DNA of 64,000 nucleotides from Hydrogenophaga sp. Lineage in GTDB: Bacteria > Pseudomonadota > Gammaproteobacteria > Burkholderiales > Burkholderiaceae_C. A program made the position numbers and the translations under genes. The notes under the pieces are model-generated. The model searched no databases and was not told where the DNA came from. It was given only the letters and a program-made list of their open reading frames with translations. How positions within the stretch are numbered: the first letter of the stretch is position 1; every line of letters starts with the position of its first letter. The stretch lies in contig NZ_JAABRQ010000005.1 of NCBI RefSeq assembly GCF_011390835.1, forward strand, positions 62,001 to 126,000, in the 5' to 3' direction. Below, piece after piece: positions 58,244-64,000 of the stretch.

Positions 58244-59137
58244 TTAAGTGGGCTTCAACGTCGCCACCAGCACATCGCCAACGGACTCGACCAGCACGTG
58301 TTTGGTCACGCTGCCCAGTAGCAGTTCTTCTGTCATGGTTTGCCCTTGTTTGCCGATGACGATCAGATCGCAGCCGCATGCCTGCTCGTGCTCAACGATG
58401 GCTTGCGAGGGATCCGCGTGGGGGATGCAGGGCGTCCAGTCGGCCGGCTGTAGACCGGCATCCGCCGCCAGCGCCTGCAGCTGGAGCGATGCTGCCCGGT
58501 GCGACTTCGCCCGGTAGCTCTCGATGGTGGCATCGGAAACGCTCGCAAACCTCAGTTTGCCTTCAAAAGGCACCTCGTAGGCATTCAACAGCACCAGGTG
58601 CGCGCCCGGCGCAACCGCCCGCGCGAGGTCGATCAAGGGCGCCGACCAGGCCGAAAAATCCACCGGGACCAGCACCCGCCGATAGGTTTCACGAGGTGCC
58701 TTTTTGACCACCAGCATCGGGTGTACCGACTTGCGCAGCAGCCGCTCGGCCGTCGAACCGAGCAGGAAATGCCGCACAAAGCCGGTGCCGCGTGCGCCCA
58801 CCACCACGATGTCGGCCTCGACCCGGTTGGCTTCCTGCGTGATCTGCTCCAGCACCGCTCCTTGCAGCAAGGTGGTGTCGACGGCAACACCATGTACGGC
58901 CCGCAGCTCGGCAGCCAGGCTTTCCAGGGCCTGACGAGCCTGCTCGATCAGCCTCGCTTCCACCGCAGTGTCCAGCCCCAACAACTGCTCCAGTTGGGCC
59001 AGCGCGCTGCCGCTGACCGCATGCACCAGGCGCAGGCGCGCGCCTGCTGCGCCAGCCAGTCTGGCGGCGCGGTCGGCAGCCAGCCGCGACAGCTCTGAAA
59101 AGTCGGTGGCGGCCAACAGGCTTTTGATGGGTGTCAT
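58244..59137 (-). CDS. Tandem universal stress protein (UspA family)
   Basis: This 297-residue protein has two UspA domains: about 1-145 and 150-297. The first has the ATP-binding motif VVGARGTGFVRHFLLGSTAE (G-2x-G-9x-G-S/T); the second, VIGKQGQTMTEELLLGSV, is similar but with changes. The stop of the antiporter gene overlaps its ATG by 4 bases, so antiporter and stress protein are coupled, suggesting the protein regulates or follows the transporter. Confidence 0.92.
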   Translation of the reverse strand: MTPIKSLLAATDFSELSRLAADRAARLAGAAGARLRLVHAVSGSALAQLEQLLGLDTAVEARLIEQARQALESLAAELRAVHGVAVDTTLLQGAVLEQITQEANRVEADIVVVGARGTGFVRHFLLGSTAERLLRKSVHPMLVVKKAPRETYRRVLVPVDFSAWSAPLIDLARAVAPGAHLVLLNAYEVPFEGKLRFASVSDATIESYRAKSHRAASLQLQALAADAGLQPADWTPCIPHADPSQAIVEHEQACGCDLIVIGKQGQTMTEELLLGSVTKHVLVESVGDVLVATLKPT

Positions 59138-60801
59138 GGGGTGGTCTCCTGGGTCTGGATGTCTTGGCGCAGGCTTCGCGCCGCTTCGTCGGCCGCGTCG
59201 TCAAACGGGTTCAGCACCCGCTTCACGCCCGCGCGTTCGAGCTGCTGGTGGTGCTCGGCATCGCGCGCGACCGCAGCCACCTGGCCAGTGAAACCGGTGG
59301 ACTTCAGCGCATCGAGCAACGCCCGGTTGGAATCCCAGGCGGGTAGGCTGCTGACGACCCAGCGCGCCGCGTCCAGCGGCAGCGACTCCAGAAATGCAAG
59401 GTCTTCACCGTCGCCGAAGCGGGCCGACAGCCCGGCTTCTCGCAGGGAGCTGACCACCTCCGGGTCAAAGTCCACACCCAGCACCTCGATCCCCGCCTCG
59501 CGCAGCTGGGTCAACAGGCGCCGGCCGTAGCGGCCCAGCCCGATGACGATCACGTCGACCTGCGTCGTGCTGTCGTCCTGGGTTTCGATCGCCAGTTCGC
59601 GCCGCGGGCTCTGGCGCTCGAAGATCCCCAGCCAGGGCGCGAGCCGCTCGAACAAAGGCTGTGAGTACAGGATCATGTAGGTGGACAAGGTGATGGTGAT
59701 CAGCCCGACCAGGGTGGTCAGGCCCAGCGTGGTGACGCCCACATGCCCCAGCGTGATGCCCATGGCCACAAAGATGATGGAAAACTCGCTGATCTGCGCC
59801 ACCGTCAGGCCCGCCAGAAAACCGGTGCGCTTGCGGTAGCCCATCCAGCCCATGATGGCCATGACGATCAGCGGATTGCCGATCAGCACGAACAGGGACA
59901 GCACCACCGCCGAGCCCAGCTCGGCGCCCAGCATGGACAAGTCCATCTTGGCGCCCAGGTCGACGAAGAAGAACAGCAGGAGAAAGTCGCGAATGCCTGT
60001 CAGGCGTGCGTTCACGGCTTCGCGGTAGGGTGTGGATGCTAGCGAAAACCCCGCCATGAAGGCGCCGGCCTCCTTGCTGAAACCGGCCCATTCACCCAGT
60101 GCGGCCAGCGCCACGCCCCAGGCAATGGCAAACACCAGCAGTAGCTCCTGCGAGCGCGCCATCAGCGTCACCAGGCGGGGCAGGATGTAGCGCATGAAGA
60201 CGAACATGAACACGGCGGCCACCGCCAGCCGCAGGCCCAGCGACTGCAGCACCCCCAGCAGGGAACCTCCGCCGCCAGCATCCCCAGAGTCGCGCATGGC
60301 GCTCATGGCCATCATGGCCAGCACCACGGCGATGTCCTGCACGATCAGAAAACCCACGGCGATGCGGCCGTGCAGCGAGTCGAGTTCGCGTTTGTCCGAC
60401 AGCAGCTTGACGATGATGATGGTGCTCGAAAACGTGAGCGCCACCGCGATGTAAATGGCTTCCATCACGCCCTTGCCCAGTGCGAGCACCAGCAGGAAAC
60501 CAAAGCAGATGGTGAAGGCCAGCTGGCCCAGACCCGTGGCCAGCGCCACCGGACCGATGTGGCGCACATGGTGCAGATCGAGCTTGAGACCGACCACAAA
60601 CAGCAGCACCGTGACCCCGATCTGCGCCAGCAGGTCGATCTGGTCGTGTGCGCTGACCAGACCCAGCACCGCAGGTCCGACCGCAATGCCGACCACGATG
60701 TAGGCGATCAGAACCGGCTGGCGCAGCCGCACGAACACGGCGCCGACCAGGGCGGCGATCAGCAGCAGCAAGGCGATCTCGGCGAAGGGGCCGGTCGTCA
60801 T
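59134..60801 (-). CDS. CPA2-family cation:proton antiporter with TrkA-N domain (KefB-like)
   Basis: This 555-residue protein has about 12 membrane helices (residues 5-385, starting ALLLLIAALVGAVFVRLRQP), the family segment VGLKLDLHHVRHIG and a C-terminal TrkA-N/RCK domain (about 415-530) with the Rossmann motif VIVIGLGRYGRRLLTQL. Such proteins release K in exchange for H and are gated by nucleotides. No KTN-linked glutathione site is evident. The ATG at 60799-60801 is chosen; the frame is open further upstream but into the ATPase end. Confidence 0.9.
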   Translation of the reverse strand: MTTGPFAEIALLLLIAALVGAVFVRLRQPVLIAYIVVGIAVGPAVLGLVSAHDQIDLLAQIGVTVLLFVVGLKLDLHHVRHIGPVALATGLGQLAFTICFGFLLVLALGKGVMEAIYIAVALTFSSTIIIVKLLSDKRELDSLHGRIAVGFLIVQDIAVVLAMMAMSAMRDSGDAGGGGSLLGVLQSLGLRLAVAAVFMFVFMRYILPRLVTLMARSQELLLVFAIAWGVALAALGEWAGFSKEAGAFMAGFSLASTPYREAVNARLTGIRDFLLLFFFVDLGAKMDLSMLGAELGSAVVLSLFVLIGNPLIVMAIMGWMGYRKRTGFLAGLTVAQISEFSIIFVAMGITLGHVGVTTLGLTTLVGLITITLSTYMILYSQPLFERLAPWLGIFERQSPRRELAIETQDDSTTQVDVIVIGLGRYGRRLLTQLREAGIEVLGVDFDPEVVSSLREAGLSARFGDGEDLAFLESLPLDAARWVVSSLPAWDSNRALLDALKSTGFTGQVAAVARDAEHHQQLERAGVKRVLNPFDDAADEAARSLRQDIQTQETTP

Positions 60802-60856
60802 GGAAAGCCTACACAGGAGCCAGAGACGGACATCGTCTCCCCAGCGCTGTGACGCA

Positions 60857-60875
60857 ATGACGCGCGGTGCGTCAT
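60857..60875 (-). promoter_or_regulatory. Hairpin at the end of the P-type ATPase gene
   Basis: ATGACGC (60857-60863) and GCGTCAT (60869-60875) form a perfect 7-bp stem with loop GCGGT, covering the stop codon of the ATPase gene. There is no T-run. It may stabilize or process the message between the ATPase and the antiporter. Confidence 0.45.
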
Positions 60876-63604
60876 GCGCCTGACCCTCGGCGTACTGAAG
60901 GGGCGACCAGCGCCAGGCGGATTTGCTTTTCGGATTCCAGCAGCGCAAACAGCACCACACCAATCCCCACGATCAGCACGCCGTCCCACAGCGGCACCGG
61001 TGCGGTGGCAAAGATGCCCTGCAGCAACGGCAGGTAGGTGATGGCGAACTGTGCTACCACCACGGCCAGCACCGTGGCCCAGACCATGGGTGTGCCGCGA
61101 ACGGCCTGCCAGGTGAGCGAGGTGCCGTAGATGTTGCGGATGAAGAAAAGGTGGAAGATCTCCAGCACCACCAGGGTGTTGAGCGCGATGGTGCGCGCCA
61201 GGTCCAGCGAATAGCCGCGGTCCACCGCGTAGGCGTACATGCCGTACACCCCGCCGAGGAACAGCAGCGACACCAGCACGATGTGCCAGACGAGTTCACC
61301 CGAGAGCAGTGGCTCGTTTCTGCGCCTTGGTGTGCGGCGCATGGTGCCGGCTTCGGTGGGCTCAAAGGCCAGCGCCATGCCCAGCGTGATCGCGGTGATC
61401 AGGTTGACCCAGAGAATCTGCACCGGTGTGATCGGCAACGACAGGCCAAACAGCAGCGCCACCACGATCGTCATGGCCTCGCCCGCGTTGGTCGGCAGCG
61501 TCCAGCTGATGACCTTCTTGATGTTGTCGTACACCGTTCGCCCTTCGCGAACCGCGGCGACGATGGACGCGAAGTTGTCGTCCGCGAGCACCAGCTCGGC
61601 GGCTTCCTTGGCGGCCTCGCTGCCCTTCTGCCCCATCGCAATGCCCGCGTCGGCCCGCTTGAGCGCGGGTGCGTCGTTCACGCCGTCGCCGGTCATGGCC
61701 ACCGTCATGCCGTGCGACTGTAGGGCCATCACCAGCCGCAGTTTGTGTTCTGGACTGGTGCGGGCAAAGATGTCGGTGTCGACCACGGCAGCGGCGAGCG
61801 CCATCTCGTCCATGGCATCGAGGTCGGCTCCGGTGAGCACGCTGTCCGGGTTCTGCAAACCGATCTGCCGCCCGATGGCGACCGCCGTGCCTTTGTGGTC
61901 GCCGGTGATCATCTTGACGCGGATGCCCGCGCCGCGGCATTCGGCTACCGCTTCGGCCGCCTCCGCACGGGGCGGATCGATCAGTCCCACCAGCCCGAGC
62001 AACACCAGCGGGCCGCCCACGTCGCTCAGCTCCAGCACGGTGTGTTCCGGTGCCACCGGCCTCACCGCCAACGCCAAGACCCGCTGACCTTGACCCGCGA
62101 TGCGATCGGCGTGCGCCTGCCAGTGGGCCAGGTCCAGCGGCTCGGTGGCTTGCTCGGCGCCACGCTGAAGGGCGCACATGGCCAGGATCTGCTCTGGCGC
62201 GCCCTTCACCGAAATCGTGGCATGGCCTTCGTGGTCGTGGTTCAGGCTCGCCATGAAGCGGTGCCGGGCGTCGAACGGGATCGCGTCGGTGCGCCGCCAG
62301 GCGGCGAGCTCCTGGCGCGCCTCCAGGCCGCATTTGCCTGAGAGGGCCAGCAGGGCGCCTTCCATCGGGTCACCTTCGACCGTCCAGACGCCATCGCGCT
62401 CCAGCAGCGAGGCGTCGTTGCACAGGGTCGCTGCGCGCGCCAACTCCTGAAGGATGGGGTGTTCCTGTGGGCTGGTCGGGTGCTCTTGCAGATGGATCGC
62501 GCCTCTGGGCTCATAGCCGGTGCCATCGATGGAAAAAGCATGGGCACTGGTGGCCACGGAGGCCACCATCATTTCGTTGCGCGTCAGCGTGCCGGTCTTG
62601 TCAGTGCAGATCACCGAAACCGAGCCCAGGGTCTCGATGGCCGGGAGGCGGCGAACGATGGCGTTGCGGCGCGCCATGGCCTGCACGCCCACCGCGAGCG
62701 TGATCGTCAACACAGCGGGCAAGCCCTCTGGAATGGCAGCGACCGACAGGCCCACCACCGCCATGAACATGTCACCGAACGCGAAGTGACCCACGAAATA
62801 GCCGAATGCCAGCAGCAAGGCGGCGACCAGCAGAATGAGCACGGTCAACCAGCGCGCAAAGACATTCATCTGGTTGACCAGGGGCGTCGTGAGCACTTCG
62901 ACGCGGGAGAGCATGCCGCTGATGCGCCCGATCTCGGTTTCGCCGCCTGTGGCCACCACCACGCCGCGACCTGCGCCGCTCGTGATCAGCGTGCCGCTGT
63001 AAGCCATACACACCCGGTCTCCGATGGCGGCCTCGGCGGAGACGGGTCGCGTCTGCTTTTCAACCGGAACCGATTCGCCCGTCAGCAACGCTTCCTGGAT
63101 CTGCAGGTTGAGCGCCTGGATCAGCCGCAGGTCGGCCGGCACCTTGTCGCCCGCCTCCAGCAGAACCACGTCGCCAGGCACTAGCGCCTCGCCATCGACC
63201 GTGCGGCGATCGCCGTCGCGCAGCACAGCCGCGCGAGGCGCTAGCATGCGACGGATCGCGGCCATGGCCTTTTCCGCTTTGCCCTCCTGAACAAAACCGA
63301 TCACCGCATTCCCGAGCACCACCGCCAGGATGACCAGGGTGTCGACGAAATGCCCCAGCGCTGCAGTGACCACCGCCGATCCCAGCAGAACGTAGATCAG
63401 GATGTTGTGAAAGTGCAGCAGGAATCGCTTCCACGCACTGCGCTGTGGCGGCTCGGGCAGCCGGTTGGGGCCGTGTGCCTGGAGGCGAGTGTCCGCCTCA
63501 CCTTGGGTGAGCCCACTCGCCGACGTGCGTGCCAGATCCAAGGCAGCATCAGAAGCCAGCGTGTGCCATAGGCAAGGTGCTTGATTCTTCGACTCTGATC
63601 GCAC
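60872..63604 (-). CDS. P2-type cation-transporting ATPase
   Basis: This 910-residue P-type ATPase has the actuator motif LLTGESVPVEK, the M4 motif IPEGLPAVLT, the phosphorylation site CTDKTGTLTRN (D335), the nucleotide-binding KGAPEQI, and the hinge MTGDGVNDAPALKRADAG. The M6 segment LWVNLITAITLGMALAFEP is of the P2 group (Ca or Na/K-type); the true ion is not readable. No N-terminal CxxC metal domain is present, so heavy-metal export is unlikely. GTG at 63602-63604 has AGGAG 8 bases upstream. It is the first gene of the ATPase-antiporter-stress protein-NptA series. Confidence 0.93.
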   Translation of the reverse strand: MRSESKNQAPCLWHTLASDAALDLARTSASGLTQGEADTRLQAHGPNRLPEPPQRSAWKRFLLHFHNILIYVLLGSAVVTAALGHFVDTLVILAVVLGNAVIGFVQEGKAEKAMAAIRRMLAPRAAVLRDGDRRTVDGEALVPGDVVLLEAGDKVPADLRLIQALNLQIQEALLTGESVPVEKQTRPVSAEAAIGDRVCMAYSGTLITSGAGRGVVVATGGETEIGRISGMLSRVEVLTTPLVNQMNVFARWLTVLILLVAALLLAFGYFVGHFAFGDMFMAVVGLSVAAIPEGLPAVLTITLAVGVQAMARRNAIVRRLPAIETLGSVSVICTDKTGTLTRNEMMVASVATSAHAFSIDGTGYEPRGAIHLQEHPTSPQEHPILQELARAATLCNDASLLERDGVWTVEGDPMEGALLALSGKCGLEARQELAAWRRTDAIPFDARHRFMASLNHDHEGHATISVKGAPEQILAMCALQRGAEQATEPLDLAHWQAHADRIAGQGQRVLALAVRPVAPEHTVLELSDVGGPLVLLGLVGLIDPPRAEAAEAVAECRGAGIRVKMITGDHKGTAVAIGRQIGLQNPDSVLTGADLDAMDEMALAAAVVDTDIFARTSPEHKLRLVMALQSHGMTVAMTGDGVNDAPALKRADAGIAMGQKGSEAAKEAAELVLADDNFASIVAAVREGRTVYDNIKKVISWTLPTNAGEAMTIVVALLFGLSLPITPVQILWVNLITAITLGMALAFEPTEAGTMRRTPRRRNEPLLSGELVWHIVLVSLLFLGGVYGMYAYAVDRGYSLDLARTIALNTLVVLEIFHLFFIRNIYGTSLTWQAVRGTPMVWATVLAVVVAQFAITYLPLLQGIFATAPVPLWDGVLIVGIGVVLFALLESEKQIRLALVAPSVRRGSGA

Positions 63605-64000
63605 GTTTCGTTCTCCTGTGTGAAGTTGATACCTCAGCTCCCTTTTACTTTAGTGAATTGGTGGCGGACGACCCTGACGTGCATCAACGTCTGCGCCGCC
63701 GCCTTCATTTCCACAAACAGGGGTGCTGCTCTGCGCAGCGGACGGCGGTTGCTCTGTTGGATCGTCCGTGACAGCTCATCGGCCGCTACCGATGGCCTGA
63801 TCACCTCAAGCGTGCTGTCGCTGGCCCCTTTGGTCCACGGGCTGATCGACGACTTCGAAGTGCGGATCAAGCCCAAGCTGGAGCAGCGGTTAGTTCTTCT
63901 CCCTTCAGAACAGGCAACGGAAAAGCCCTGATAGAAAATTGCCACTGTCATCCTTGGCGAAACCTCTCCAGCGGATCGGCGGCTGTGGGTCGATAGCTTG
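63605..64000. other. Region upstream of the ATPase gene, to the window edge
   Basis: No gene can be supported in these 396 bases. A plus-strand open frame at 63620-63931 (103 codons) begins with GTG and has an unusual, Cys/Trp/Ser-rich start; only its tail (LIDDFEVRIKPKLEQR) looks protein-like. It could be a degenerate gene. The promoter of the ATPase gene should lie at the left of this stretch; no good -35/-10 pair stands out. Confidence 0.4.

Noticed and set aside
63620..63931. 103-codon plus-strand frame at the window edge
   Set aside because: It starts with GTG inside the ATPase upstream region, has an atypical composition and no recognisable domain. Kept only as a possible degenerate gene.

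Overview
The window reads as a chromosomal segment of a high-GC betaproteobacterium of the order Burkholderiales, most likely family Comamonadaceae (Hydrogenophaga-, Acidovorax- or Polaromonas-like). The signs are the gene order (carA-small ORF-carB; rpsB-tsf-pyrH-frr-uppS-cdsA-dxr-rseP-bamA-skp-lpxD-fabZ-lpxA-lpxB-rnhB-trmH), the polyhydroxyalkanoate genes phaR and a 3-hydroxybutyrate dehydrogenase, and an aceE of the homodimeric type. The genus is an inference from gene content and order; no database search was possible.

Layout. 1-3.7 kb: start of aceE, with a divergent PAS histidine kinase / FixJ-like regulator pair. 3.8-5.7 kb: folD, a GC-rich palindromic intergenic block, then a DUF4149 membrane protein and greA on the other strand. 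5.9-10.7 kb: carA-ORF-carB behind a structured leader with a perfect TATAAT box. 10.9-26.2 kb: one long leftward run of essential genes for translation (rpsB, tsf, frr), UMP kinase, undecaprenyl diphosphate, CDP-diacylglycerol and isoprenoid synthesis, outer-membrane biogenesis (rseP, bamA, skp), lipid A (lpxD, fabZ, lpxA, lpxB), RNase HII and an RNA methyltransferase. Many neighbours overlap by 4 bases, so translation is probably coupled. 26.4-49.9 kb: housekeeping genes on both strands, including kbp-like, nnrDE, yggT, rnr, tRNA-Leu(CAG), rimO, phaR, tRNA-Val(GAC), relA, a hydrolase, hbdH, a SIMPL protein, ompR-envZ, ispD-ispF, mfd, serB, a thioredoxin-like protein, a SUI1 factor, an RNA helicase and a DUF2889 protein.

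From 50.0 kb the character changes. A 45-base fragment of a tRNA-Val(CAC) gene (only the 3' half) abuts a tyrosine integrase. Next come an AbiEi/AbiEii-like toxin-antitoxin pair, a relaxase and its mobilization accessory protein, a candidate oriT with a perfect 10-bp inverted repeat, 31-bp-period iteron-like repeats, a truncated plasmid-type DNA-binding gene, and a second, very short tyrosine recombinase. To the right lies a leftward cluster for ion homeostasis and stress: Na/Pi cotransporter, tandem universal stress protein, CPA2 antiporter with a TrkA-N domain, and a P2-type cation ATPase. I read 50.02 kb rightwards as an integrated, formerly plasmid-like mobile element. No second tRNA-Val(CAC) copy was noticed up to 64.0 kb, so the right end is either outside the window or lost. 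Whether the ion cluster is cargo or ordinary chromosome is not settled by the sequence seen here.
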